Below are positions 21,675 through 33,500 of a DNA stretch of 64,000 bases, piece after piece. The stretch is from Turbatrix aceti. Its lineage: Eukaryota; Nematoda; Chromadorea; Rhabditida; Panagrolaimidae. The translations under genes were made by a program, and so were the position numbers. The notes under the pieces were generated by a model. That model was not told the origin of the DNA. It did not search any database and saw only the letters and a program-made list of their open reading frames with translations. The stretch's first letter is position 1. Each line of letters opens with the position of its first letter. Location: contig OZ017767.1 in assembly GCA_963969345.1 (NCBI GenBank), positions 5,360,739-5,424,738 of the forward strand, in the 5' to 3' direction.

Positions 21675-23443
21675 CTATAAAAGCGCGTTGACAGAACGCT
21701 TGGCAACGGCGTCGGCGATTTTCTCGTACGAAGGCATATCCTTGAGGTCGCCGTATCCCACGACGGAAGGCTTTGAGTGCAGCATGCGCTCGGCGATGCG
21801 GATGATGTCCTTCTCGGTGACGGCGTCGATGAGGTCGCTGTATTCGTCCGGCTTGATGCGGCGGTCGTGCGAAAGCAGCTGTCGGGCGAGGTCTTCAAAG
21901 TGGACAGGCCGCAGCTCCAGGTTCATAAAGATCTGCGATTTGAGTTGGATCTTTGCGCGTTCGAGGTCCTCTTTGGGGACGTCGCTTGCCAGACGCAGAA
22001 ATTCTCCCAGGGTCCAGAGCACGAGGTAACGGTAGTGCTCCGGAGGTGCGGACATCTTGATGGCAAAGATGCCGCCGTCGTTGTAGGAATTGTTGAACGC
22101 GGTCGCGTTGTATATCGCGTGATCTCTGAAATTAAAAATTTTATTGTAAAACATAAACAATGGATTTTGAATTTTTTGCGAACGAATGTTCACTTCGCCT
22201 CGGCCCAAAATCACATAAAAATCAACTCACTGGTAGAGAACGTCCATGTAGAGCCGGGTAAACATGCCCTTGCCGGGACCACCCGCGCTGAAGCTGCCGC
22301 CGCCGCCCATGAACGAGTTGAGCACGCAGAAGGGCACAAAGTCCGGGTGCTTGATCCCCGCGCCCTCAAATCCCAGGACAAAGTGCGCCAGGTTGGGAAA
22401 GGCAGTTTGGCCGGGGGCCATTTTTGACAGATCCCTGACGAGACGGAACTCGCCGCCAGTGTACTGAGCGAGCGATTGATCAACAGGAGGCACGTCTGGC
22501 AGGAGCCTATCAGCCCCTTTCCAGATTGCCTGGTCGAAGGTGAAGTGCTTTTCGGCGGACGCGACGAGCTCGTCGTGATCGACGCCGACGCCAGCGACGA
22601 CGATGCGCTCCGGGGTGAAGTATTGGCTGATAAAGGTGTGCAGGTGTTCGCGTTTAACTGCTTCCCTCGCTTCCGTGTCGCAGTACCGCGAGAAGCCCAG
22701 CGTGTTGCCCTGGAAGGCAGCGGTGTGGATCCAGTCGTGGATGAGATTCTGGCCTTCGGGCTGACGCAGGTTTTCTTCGTTTTCGTAGGCCACGATGTTT
22801 CGGACGTACGTGATCTATAAAAACCAGTCTGAACATGAAATTCACCATCGTCGGCGGAATGAACTCACCTCGTCCTCCAGAAACAAAGGCCTCAAAACAG
22901 AATCCGCAATGATGCCGAGCACGTCGTCGAGGCCGTCGGTTCTCAAACTTGCAGCGTAGAGAAAAGTGTCTCGAGTCGACTGGCAATCCAGCATGGCACC
23001 GCGTTCTTCGGTTATCTTCAGCACATCTTCGTTCGTGTAATTGACAGATGAATTGTAGGCAATCTTCTGTAAGAAGTGAGTCGTCCCCAGCGGATAGTGC
23101 ACTTCATAACGGGAACCGGCGTCGATTGCAACTAAAAAAACAGACAAAAACAAATATGGCATTGTAAAAAACAGACAGCCGGAAAAAACTCACCCCCGAT
23201 CGTACAGCAGGTATTATTGGGCAGAGCTTCAGATGCAACGCGGAGGCCGTTGGGCAGGACAGTCACCTTTGTGTCAAAGGGATTGAACGCTCCTCCAGCA
23301 GAAGTTGTAGGCCTCGGTTTTACGATACCTGGCACAGCGACGTTCAGGGGGGTTTTGAGGATGTCTACCTGCTCCCGATTCGCTGACCTACTCGTCCACA
23401 ATCCACGGTGCCCTTTGGCGATGGTAAACAGACGCTTGGACAT
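21675..23443 (-). CDS. PMPCA: Mitochondrial processing peptidase alpha
   Basis: Four exons (23443-23194, 23131-22869, 22814-22231, 22125-21675) give 515 aa, matching PMPCA (human 525). The N-terminus is basic and serine/threonine-rich, a plausible mitochondrial presequence. M16 fold signatures: LPNGLRVASE, AIDAGSRYEVHYPLGTTHF, the degenerate non-catalytic motif (no HxxEH zinc site, as expected for the alpha subunit), RDTFLYAASL, DWIHTAAFQGNTLG, VGVDHDELV, and the diagnostic glycine-rich loop GGGGSFSAGGPGKGMF that helps the presequence reach the beta subunit. The C-terminus ends with VVGYGDLKDMPSYEKI. It forms the MPP heterodimer in the matrix and removes targeting presequences. The beta subunit is not in this window. 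Confidence 0.95.
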
Positions 23444-23766
23444 GGCAAATCACAAAAAAATGAAGCAAACAGAATAAAAAAAAGTGAAAACCAATGTTGA
23501 ACAACCGAGTAAACGTGCGCCGGAATGGGTGCACGTTGCCCGCAACTTTTTTTTCGGCGCTCGGGTAAATTTAAAAAAAATTCGTTTTCTTTGATACAGA
23601 AATGGCTTTAAAAAAATAAAGGTTGCGCCCGTTCATTCAAAATCTATTTGGATGGACAGGGAGATGCTCTTAAAATTACTGATCTTCATCCGAAATCATT
23701 AGCTTTATTTCAGTTGGCGGGTAAAAAATCATAAAAATTGTGATTCAGATTTCAGATATATTATTA
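23444..23766. other. Intergenic, AT-rich
   Basis: Contains the probable MPP-alpha promoter on the minus strand and the 3' flank of the proline-rich gene. No gene seen. Confidence 0.5.
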
Positions 23767-24276
23767 TTACATGAAAGCCGGCTTGATATCAAGGTCGACG
23801 TTGAGGAAGTACTGCTTTCCCTCCAGCTCGATCGCACGCTTGAAACGTCTGATGGGTTTTTCAGTAGTTTTGCGTTTGGGCTTGGGTGTAAGTTTGGGCG
23901 GTTCTGGGGGAGCTTCATTGGGCGGCGCAACGGGTGGCTCCACCGGAGGCTCTGGAGGAGCTACCGGAGGCTCCGGAGGATTCACGGGCGGTGGCGGGGG
24001 TTGGTTTCGACCAGGGCCGACCGTGGATGCATCGATGTTGCTATCCTCGATGGTCAGGAGAGCCTGAAAATAAATTTGACTGGAGTGAGAAGGATTTTTA
24101 CTCCTGGAAAAACCAACCTCAAATTCTTTTTCCAGATATTTGCCGAGTTTCTCAGCATTCAGCGTGTACATGTAGGTGTTGACGGGGAGATTGAAATTTG
24201 CTTTCTCGGAACGAAACAAACTACCCCGACCAGTGAGGGCAACGAAGCCCAGCAGAAAGAAGAAGCACTTCAACAT
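23767..24276 (-). CDS. Small secreted proline-rich protein
   Basis: Two exons (24276-24118, 24063-23767) give 151 aa. The start MLKCFFFLLGFVAL is a clear signal peptide. The 54-nt intron (GTTGGT...TTTTCAG) is a multiple of three and has no stop, so its retention would still code. The middle is a proline/glutamate repeat of PPEPPVAPPEPPVEPP type (about 75-110), then a basic stretch KPKRKTTEKPIRRFKRA that includes a possible dibasic or furin-like site, and a short conserved-looking end GKQYFLNVDLDIKPAFM. I do not recognise the family. A secreted matrix or precursor protein is possible but unproven. Confidence 0.65.
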   Translation of the reverse strand: MLKCFFFLLGFVALTGRGSLFRSEKANFNLPVNTYMYTLNAEKLGKYLEKEFEVGFSRSKNPSHSSQIYFQALLTIEDSNIDASTVGPGRNQPPPPPVNPPEPPVAPPEPPVEPPVAPPNEAPPEPPKLTPKPKRKTTEKPIRRFKRAIELEGKQYFLNVDLDIKPAFM

Positions 24277-25114
24277 GACGGCGCACGCAGAAAATTGACT
24301 CGGGCTGCCACAGAGAACACGAGTGTGAACACGAGTCCGTCTGATGCCACGCAGGCTTTTAGAATCCTTTTTAAAGCCGCAGTCGGGCATTCAAATTTTT
24401 CGGGAGATTTGTGCCATTGTGAGCGGCATCGATGTACACTGAAATTCGTCTATCGTCTTTTTTTCTGTCTTTTTTGTGTTCGTTTTCTGCATTCCAGATC
24501 CAGATTCGCCACGGACTCAAAATTCGAGTTTCGGGGGGAGTTTGTGTCCCTCTACGATTTTTATAGTGGCGCCACGCGCATTCTCTCGTTTTTTGCGTAC
24601 TTGCATGTATCTCTTTGGGCGAACAGGGGGTTAGAAGCAGTGATTTCCAGACACCCCTGGAAGAGTTGGTGACCCAGTTTGCTTTGCGCTCGGGGAAAGG
24701 CGTCCTGTTCGGTGTGCGGGAATTTTGGGGGATGACAAAGACATTTTGCCTTGCCTAATAATTGGGTTTGTATCGTACCAACATGGTCCACATTGATTTT
24801 TCTTGTCAAAAATGAGGTAAGAAAAACACAGCTAAAGCACTGATTTCAAGTCCATCATCAAAAACAGAGTTTATCATTCTCCCCCCAATCCCGATCAATC
24901 CGGAGATGGGCTTTCGATCAGGAGATTGCAAAGTGGTACGTACACGTGCGGATCGCATGCGGTTGTTAACTGACGGAGGAACGTCGTCACCGCAGGGCAC
25001 GCCGCCTTTTGCGGGGAGGGGGAGAAAAAACTTTTAGTGCAAGAGTTGTCGTCGTTGTTTCGTGGTGGACGACGCGGTGACTGACCATCATCGATTTTGT
25101 CAAGTTGCAAAGTC
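24277..25114. other. Intergenic, nothing recognised
   Basis: No supported gene. It lies between the divergent proline-rich gene (minus) and the CFA synthase gene (plus), so it should hold both promoters. I saw no clear motif. Confidence 0.5.
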
Positions 25115-26652
25115 ATGGGTGTCTTCGGGCAGCCACAGACGCTGCTTGCCATCGTTCACCGGTTTCTCTGCCTGCCCCTCATACTGCGGACCTTTTCGAG
25201 TCTTGTGGCCGGCAGCAAGCAAAGGCTCAAGATCAATTTTCCTACTATCGGCACGAGCGTGTGTCTCGGTGCTCAACCTGATGAGACTCATGCCGGGCGA
25301 CAGGTCACGCTCTCCATCAAGCGACCCATCGACTTCTGCTGGCGGATGTTCCTTGACCGAAAGCTTGGACTCGCCGAAGCGTACATGGACGGCGACTGGG
25401 AAGCCCATCCGGGGACCAAGGATCTCCTTGTACTGCTCATCAAAGCTCGAAGTACGTAAATTTGTTTAATTGATTCTTGCCCAAGTTTTGAAGGCAATTT
25501 TACATAAGTGAAAGTCATTTTTACGATTTTTACGGTTTTTGCGTATTTCTGATTTGCAAATCACGCCAAAATCTTGACAACATAAAAAAATTATTTAGAT
25601 GTTATTCAGCGTTTCCAAATCTGTTTCCCTAATCCAAATTTTTTTCAGGAGAAAAATTAGTCCAAAATCCTTCCAAATCTCCCAATCGCGAGTCCAAACC
25701 CCTGGATTCCCTGGCAACGTGGTTCGCCGGAGCCGCGCACAAAGTCGCGAGCTGGATCAACTTTGTCCAGCACTGGTGGCGACAGAACACACTCTCCCGC
25801 TCCCGGCAGAACATTCGAGAACACTACGACCTCGGAAATGAAATGTTCGAACTCTTCCTCGACTCTTCCATGACTTATTCCTGTGCTATCTTTGATCACA
25901 CGCCCGATGACCTGCTCCATGAAGACGATACTGTACTCGAAAAAGCCCAGTACCGAAAGTACGACGCCTTGCTCGATCGACTGGATCTCAGTGCTGATGA
26001 CAACGTGCTGGAGATCGGATGCGGCTGGGGCGCGTGTGCGATCCACGCCGTTCAACGTTTTGGCTGTCGCTGGACCGGCTTGACGCTGTCCGAGCAGCAA
26101 CTCGCTTTCGCCCGCGCGAAGGTCGTCGAGGCGGGGCTCGAAGACCGGATCGAGCTCAAACTACTGGATTACCGCCTCGAACAGGGCGTCTACACCAAAG
26201 TACTCGCCGTGGAGATGATCGAAGCCGTCGGCCACGAATTTCTGCCCGAATTCTTTGCGACCATTCAGAAGCGCATGCTTCCGGGTGGCCAGGCCGCGCT
26301 TCAGGCCATTCTGTGTCCCGACGATCAGTACGAACGTTACCGAAACAGCAGCGATTTCATCAAGAAACACATTTTCCCAGGCGGTCATATGCCAAGTCTT
26401 GCGGCGATTCGCGAGGCGCTGCCTCAAGGACTCGAGGTCAGCGAGGACGACATCCTCCGCCTCGGCCAGCACTACAAAACCACGCTGAATCACTGGGCGG
26501 CGGTTTGGCAGCGACGCCGGGCAGATGTACTCGCTTTGGGGCGCTCCGAGGTCTTCTTCAGGACTTGGGAGTTCTATTTTGCGCTCTGCAGCGCTCTCTT
26601 CCAGTTTGGCAATATCGATGTCGTTCAGATGTCTTTGACGGCTGTTTCCTGA
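25115..26652 (+). CDS. Cyclopropane-fatty-acid synthase-like enzyme
   Basis: Two exons (25115-25451, 25661-26652) give 442 aa. CFA synthase moves a methylene group from S-adenosylmethionine to a cis double bond of membrane phospholipid acyl chains. N-terminal domain: RPIDFCWRMFLDRKLGLAEAYMDGDWE, typical of bacterial Cfa. Catalytic domain: REHYDLGNEMFELFLDSSMTYSCAIF; SAM motif I VLEIGCGWG at about residue 229; VAVEMIEAVGHEF; and ILCPDDQYERYRNSSDFIKKHIFPGG. Length is near that of bacterial Cfa (about 380-420). The reading frame requires the weak acceptor AATTAG at 25660; the stronger TTTTTCAG at 25648 would shift frame, so this junction should be checked. The family is mainly bacterial, so horizontal origin is likely, but the intron and setting show it is now a nuclear gene. 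Confidence 0.87.
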
Positions 26653-28390
26653 TGGATTTTGACGCGCAGTGATGGTACAATACTTTCTAACGATGACAAT
26701 GTTCGGTATTTTTTTTTATCTCGTGACGACATGCGTCGCTTCTACTGAGCTTTCATAAATCATGAGTCTACAGAACATGCGCGGACGAAGAAGAAGAAAA
26801 AGTTAGCTTTATTTTTAGCTATTTCATCGTTTTTTGGTCCCCTCACCTGGCCTGCTTTTTTTGTGGTTTTGAGCGTAACGAGTTAAGCCAAAAACCTTCG
26901 AACTACATGGACCCGTCTATTCGGAGAGGTCGTCGACCTCTAACGAGTCTGCGTGATTACCCAAAACCCGGTCGTTATAGCGCACACGTCAGAGTGCCCA
27001 GAACTCGCCGGAAGTGCACGTCCGTAACGTGCGACGTGTTTGCCGAGCGACTTTGCCCTCGGCTCTCACGTCATCTACGTGCCAGTGTCTGGCAATCCCA
27101 AAAGCAAGCGGGCCGGGCCGCTTTTGCGTTTTTCTTGCGGTTCGGTCTTTTCCCGCGCGATAATTGCTGCTGTAACCCATTCCAGCAGCAAAGCGGTAAG
27201 CGAGAGTCCTCTCTTTTGTCTTTGATCCCGTCACGTCACCGGGTCACCTGGATGAGTCACCAAACGAGGCAAAGAAAGCTTCATTCGTTCGAAAAAGCCT
27301 GCGCACACGATCAGGGGGGGGGGGAGAGGGACGACGAGCGGTCCCCGACGATCCCTCTCCGTCAGACGCGTCGTCGTCGGGCTGCGCAGGATCGCTCGGC
27401 GCGGGCTTCGCTCCCTCTCCTTGGGTCGCCGCTTTGTCTGGCGGTTGGTTCACAGAGTGCACGACGACGATGATGATCGAAATCGACGTGGAGTTGTTTT
27501 TTGTCTCCGCGAGGAGGACAGAGGACTTTTCGGTCGTTGGTTGAGTCATTCGTCATCCAACTATCCAAATCCGATGGCTATTTCGAGGCCCTACGGCTCA
27601 TCGGATGCACGAGCGCTGCAAGACGCGCTGCCCAAAAATACAAAAGTAGCAAACCAAACGGGTAATCGATCGATTTATTCGTATTGGCTTACGACCAAAC
27701 CAAATTACGAAAATCTGTCTCGCCAGGTGCTTATTTCCCGGGCCCTGGTTTTAAAAAAAGCGTACAAAAGCTTCAGCGAGTTTTCGAAGGGTCTCATGCA
27801 TGATCTCATGATGGATGGATGCATGGTCACTCGCATCAGTCCACTGACCGCTCCGCTCGACCAACCAACTAGCTGTCTTTTTGCAGAGCTTTGAGACGCA
27901 ACAGCACTTGAGTACCTGATCCGCAGGTCTTAAAAATCATCGAAGAGCATGGAGCAGCCGGATCTGGTTAAAAAATGACTTGTTTTCGTTTTTTTTCACT
28001 TTTTTTCCAACAACGTCCCCAGCTTGACCGTCTTTTTGGCTGCACACTTTGATAACTTTTTTATATACTCGAAAAAAAAACACTACCGAGACAATGACGA
28101 CGACAACATTTATCAAAATTCTCTCGACGATCTGGTATAACAATGATTATTAACGATGCTGATAATGCCTTAATTAGGAAAGTTAGGATGAAAGTTGGGT
28201 TTGTGCTGGTGGATTTTGATAAATATTCTCGTAAATTAGGAAAGACACGATTGACTTGAGGGCCTGTGTGCTGGCGGACGAAAGGTGTGCTAGACTGGTT
28301 ATGGGAGGCGACTAGAGCTATGTACAGTAACGGCGGGTGTGCGGAGGAACGGAGGGCAGACGACGGATGATGGACGACGGCGGACGGCCG
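26653..28390. other. Intergenic, nothing recognised
   Basis: No supported gene. It contains a poly-G tract at about 27316-27325 and ATGGATGG-type short repeats near 27808-27822. A serine/proline-rich frame on the minus strand (27549-27247) starts with ATG but ends soon after without a family match. Confidence 0.5.
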
Positions 28391-30110
28391 TTAGGCCACC
28401 CCGGAGAACTGCGAGCTCCCGGTAGATCGTCGTCGGAAGCGGACGGCATCGATCGTCAGCATGCCTTCCTTGCAGTTTTCCTTGTCCTCTGCCACGTGCC
28501 ACGCTGCTGTTCTGAAAACAAAAAGATGAGTAAGGTCAGCGCAAAAGTCTATGATGCCAAACCAACCTGTACACCTTGGTATGGACCACGGAATTCATTT
28601 TGTCGGCAGCGAAGAACTGCTCAAAGAGCGAGCGGTACCAGAATTCTTCCTTGCTGTCGGGCGTCTTCCACGCGTATGTTTCGCCGCGAAGAGCGTACTT
28701 GTCGTCAGAGACGAGGGCTTCGCAATGGGCGGCGAGGATATCTCCCAGGTCGATCTTGCCCAGGGCTTCCGCAAAGCCTTCCTTACTTCTCCAGAGCACC
28801 TCGTTGGGCAGGAAGCCTTCGAAGGCGCTGCGCAACACGAATTTTTCCATCTTGCTCGGGATGAGCTTGTAGGAAGGCGGCAGCTTGGAGACAAAGTCGA
28901 TGAACTTCTTGTCCAAGAAGGGCACGCGGATCTCCAAGCCGTGACAGGAGGTGGAACGATCGCAGCGAAGCACGTCGTACTGATGGAGGTGCCTGAGGCG
29001 GCGCAGCATCTCGCGGTGGAGATGGCGCGTCGTTGGCGCGCGCTGCATGTACGCGTACGAGCCGAAGAGCTCATCCGCGCCTTCGCCCGACAAGAGCACT
29101 TTCACGTCGCTGGTGGCCGCGATGTGGCGACAGAGGAGGTAGTGAGCGATGCCGCACCGGATAATCAGCGGATCGAAGGTCTCGAGCGCGTACACCACGT
29201 CGGGAACGATGCCGATGCAATCCTCGGGGGTGATGACCAGCACGCGGTGTTCAATGTTGAGGTACTCCGCGACGCGGCGAGCGTTCTCGAGATCCGGCGA
29301 GTCTTCGAAGCCGACCGAGAAAGCAATGGGTTTTTCTGCCAGACGACGGGATGCGATGGAGGCAATTAGGGAACTGTCCAGGCCGCCGGAAAGCATGAAA
29401 CCAAACTGGCGGTTGCCCATGAGGCGTTTTTCAACGGAGGCGATGAGGATGTTGCGGATGATTTCCTGAGCGTCGTAGATGCTGACCGAGCGTTCAGGAG
29501 CGACGGGGACTGCGTAGTAGGGGAGGATGACCATCTTCTCGCTGGGCTGCGAGAGGCTGATGGTCGCGCAGCAGCCGGGAGGGAAGTACTCCACCTGCTC
29601 GCAGAGCTTTTCTATGCACTTTGCCTCCGAGCCGAAGAGGAGAGCGCCGTCCACGGCGTAGCCGTAGAAGAGCGGCCGGACTCCGATGGGGTCGCGGCCG
29701 ATGTAGAGGTTTTTCTTATCACACATGGCAAAAGCGAAGACGCCATCCAGAGCGGCGCAGCACTTTTGCAGGTTGTTGCCGGAGGCGAGGAAAGCGTGGA
29801 TAATAGCAGCGCAGTCCGAGCCGCCGTTTTCGACGTCCTCTTCGCGGAGAGGAGACGCTGCCTTGAGGGCAATGTGGTTGTAGATCTCGCCGTTGCAGAC
29901 GACGGAGAGGGAGTCCGCGACGATGGGCTGGGCGGAGGGATGGTTGTGGCCGGGATCGACGATGGCGAGGCGATGGAAGCCGAGCCAAGCCTTGGGCGCG
30001 ACGCGGCGCACGACAGTGAGGTCGGGACCACGGCCTACGATGGACAGGAAGGCCTTCTCGTGCGTTGCCACGTCGTAGTCCTGGCCGATGAGTGCCCAGA
30101 TGCCGCACAT
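28391..30110 (-). CDS. asns: Asparagine synthetase (glutamine-hydrolysing)
   Basis: Two exons (30110-28567, 28511-28391) give 554 aa, the usual length (human 561). It converts aspartate, glutamine and ATP to asparagine in the cytosol. The start is chosen at MCGIWALIG so that Cys2 is the class II glutaminase nucleophile. Glutaminase landmarks: GRGPD, GFHRLAIVDP, VCNGEIYNH, GGSDCAAI. Synthetase landmarks: the PP-loop FMLSGGLDSSLIAS, SVGFEDSPDLENA, VLLSGEGADELFGSY and LEIRVPFLDKKF. The tail after the intron is short and basic. A CTTTGCAG acceptor at 30147 gives a 36-base leader before the ATG, so a 5' UTR intron or trans-splice is likely. It diverges from the SLC17 gene. Confidence 0.95.
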
Positions 30111-30146
30111 GATGTCGCGATTTTCTGTTTTGGACGAAGAGCGGCC

Positions 30147-30552
30147 CTGCAAAGATGCAAAGATGTGCAAAGGTGAAAAAAGCAGCGCAACAACGAAACG
30201 ACACCAAATGGCGCAGTGGGATCAGGAGCAGCTTTTTCAAGTTGAGTTGCTCCTCGGTGGGGGAATGGAGCAAGGCGGTCTCTTCTCTCGCAATCAAGGA
30301 TTTTGTGTTTTTTTTGTTTTAGTCTGATGGATCCCACTGCGGTCCCGCTCTCTCGTGCGCGCTGAGGCAAAGACCAAAAACGCGAAAGCAAATAAGATTA
30401 GACGACCACGCCACCTGCGTACGAGCGAGCGCGCCGGACCCCGGCTACCTCTGCCGTCACGCCCAGAATGAATAATGAACAAAGCGCAGTGAAAGGTCGA
30501 CGACTCTCCAGCAACAACTCGGCTTCTGACTGAACAGCATCTCCTCGATCAT
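30147..30552. promoter_or_regulatory. Divergent promoter, asns and SLC17 genes
   Basis: About 400 bases lie between the asparagine synthetase leader (minus) and the proposed SLC17 first exon (plus), so both promoters must be here or in the flanking first introns. I found no certain TATA box or amino-acid response element. Confidence 0.4.
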
Positions 30553-33500
30553 GGAAAAGAACGACTACTGCGTCCACGGTGAGTCAATTTCCTTTGCCTA
30601 CAGTATCCCCTGGGGCCCGGGATAGGGGATAGGATAGGAAATGCGGAAGCAAGCCGCCTCACAGGGTTAGCCGCAACTCTGACTGAACCACTTTGTGTGC
30701 GGAGGGGGGCGATAAAACATTCCCCCAGGTGATTGGTGTACAAAAAAGTTAAAATAGAGCTCTCGATGAAATACCCGCCTTCCCCCTCCAGGCAAAATGA
30801 CTCCACCCTGAGGCGAGATGCTTCGAGAGGGTTTTGTTTCGTTCTCGCAGTGGCTGGCAGCAGCCGGCGGCCCTCGAAGAGACAACCAGCGAGACGACAA
30901 AGGATTTTATATTTGTTTTCGATCACTCGGTACTCGCGCCCGCAGAGCGGCGATCGGGAGGGGAGAGGATGAAGCATGAAGCATGAAGCACATCATGGAG
31001 CCAGCCAGCCAGTCAAACCGGTCTCGATGGAGAAGAACCCGGAAAGCGGAAGTGTAGGGTGATTCATTGAGCTAGCTACACATCTTCTCGGGATGAAGCG
31101 TGCTTTTCCCTCGTTTTTGCACTCCGAAAAAGCCGGTTATTTTGTGGTTAAACAAAAAACAGGTGATGTTTCCGCTTGCATCATGATTCTGCTCCCGCCG
31201 ATCTCCAAGATCAACAACTAAATTTTGTTGTATTTTTCCAACTATAAATAAATCCAGAACCAGGAAATAATATTTGGACAAAAAGATGCTCACGTAGCCG
31301 TCTTGGCTTCTTTGCACGTCGCGCATGCCCAAAAAACAAACAAACAAGCAAACAAAGAAAAAAAAACAGAATATGCGCTACTTTCGAAGTTTTTGAACTG
31401 GGATATCAGCAGATTTCGAATTTTGAATTCTGTGAGTCAGAAAAATCAAAAAGATGAATCAGCTGAGCACATAAATTTCGAATTTTGTCAGCTGGTGACT
31501 CATTTTGGTATATTTGTTCTAAAAACTTCGGATTAAGTTTTGAAATTCTTGAACATGAAATTTTGAATTCCGGGGTTTGCATAAATGTTGAAGAGCACTT
31601 TTCTGCATGCCGATAGTTCCGAAATCTACAGAAAGTGCTGAAGAAGACCATGATCGCCGTAGGACCGCAGATTGCCTCATTCTGTCTATGGTACATATCA
31701 GAATCAAAAGAGCCAATGACAACGAGGAACCAATGATGTTTTCACTTTTTTTGTCGCCGGACCAATACTGGTTTTTTTGATGCATACATTCTGGGGGAAG
31801 TGATATGGTAGTACTCCGTTAAACCCCTTGCTCGGTGCTGCATTTGCCTGTGCAAGGCTGCAACCACGGGTGATACCCATGAATTCCGGTTCAGGAGACG
31901 GACGACAAAACGCTATTCTGCATCAAAAAACACCCTCATCAGAGCCGGTAAGAGAGAGTTTTGTCGGCGACAAAACACTCGACTTAGAGCGGGTAATGAT
32001 GAGACAATGGGCTTGCTTTCAAGGCTCGTTTTTTGTTCTATACCGGAAGACGGAAGAGAAGACTCCTCTTTTTGCCTCGAGGTAATCTCTTCGCTAACCC
32101 AAACGTGTTCCTGATCGCAGCCCGGACTTCCTGGCTATAAATAAGGGTATCAGGGGGAATTAGAGGCCCATTGTTGTCTCTTCTACCCTGCCCGATCCAA
32201 GGAAGTTGGAGCTTTCTGGCGGAATTGTTACGGTAATGTTTTGATTTTTTTCTTTCTGGGAGAACGGGCGCATCGATCCATTGATCCTTGCTCGGGGCGC
32301 TGAACCTGTGAAGAAGCTATGTATTGATTTCGGATCGCGGGGGTGTCGAGAGGGTCACTCAGCAGTTAATGCGCAGTTAGATGGTCGTCTTCACAGCGAT
32401 CCCCCAGGGCCAAGAAATGAAAAACTCATCACCTGTTTGGAGATGAGTGCGATGAAGGGTCGACGGATCTGTCGACTAAGTAAGAAGATAGGAGGTCGCG
32501 GTCGCTGCGGGCGACTGCTAGCATCGATTTTGATTTTTTCATGAGCTCTTCCTTTTTGGGGGATGATGCTCTCATGAGCAGACTCTTTTTTTCCGGTCGT
32601 AATGCGAGAGATCTTCAGAACACCTCCTTCGAATGGCTACCGTGCATCCGGTACCCGAAGTCGTCATCAAGACGACGACAACGACCGCGGTCGCCGTCGA
32701 AGGCGAGGACGGCGACAAGCAGCCGCCTCCTCCAGAGGGCTATCGATGGATGCCCTCCTTCCGCTTCCTCACGGCAGGTCTCCTGTGCATGTGTTTTGCG
32801 AGGTAACTTTTTGCAAGCTGAATTCTATTGGCAAAATTGTGTATGGGTTTCTTTCTTAGTGTGCACATGATGAACAGCAACATGAGCATGGCGATGGTCT
32901 GCATGGTGAACGACGACGGGCCCGCAGTGCCCCGTCACCACCGAGCAGCCGAATTCGACTTCGACTTCGACTTCGGGAACGACAGTTCAGTCGACAATTC
33001 TTCGTCGCCGGCTCCGCGCTCCTTGTTCGATCTCCTGGAGTCCGGCGAGGCAGCTCCGCGACTGGACTGGTCCCCCAACGACCAGGGATACATCTTCGGC
33101 GCGTTCAACGCCGGCCTCATCCTCATGCTCGTCACCGGTTTTCTCGCCGATAAATTCAACGCCAAGTACATGGTGATCGCGAGCGTGATCATCGCCAGCG
33201 CCGCCAACTTTCTTATTCCTATTTTCTCGCCCAAAAGGTCGGTTGATTTGTTTGTTTTTCGCGTCAAGACCCAGACTCAAGCGAATGCTTTTTTCAGCGT
33301 ACTTTTTGCGATTTTTGCTCGATTTCTTGTCGGCTTTGCGGACGCGTTGCTGCAACCAGCGCTCAACTCGCTGCTCACCCGCTGGTTTCCCGCCAACGAA
33401 CGCTCCTATGCCCTCGGCGTGGCTTCTGGAGGCCGTCAGATCGGCGGCCTGCTCATCATGCCGGCGGCCGGTGCGCTCTGCAGCCAGACAGCGCTCTTCG

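Noticed and set aside
21675..24276. Operon of MPP-alpha and the proline-rich gene
   Set aside because: Same strand, but a 320-bp gap and unrelated roles; no evidence for a shared transcript.
27247..27549. Minus-strand frame starting MTQPTTEK, Ser/Pro-rich
   Set aside because: Begins with ATG but has no homology, no convincing second exon and ends soon after a GC-rich low-complexity stretch.
32195..32270. Possible spliced-leader RNA-like donor with a U-rich run
   Set aside because: The sequence before GTAATG does not match a known leader and no stem-loops could be drawn.
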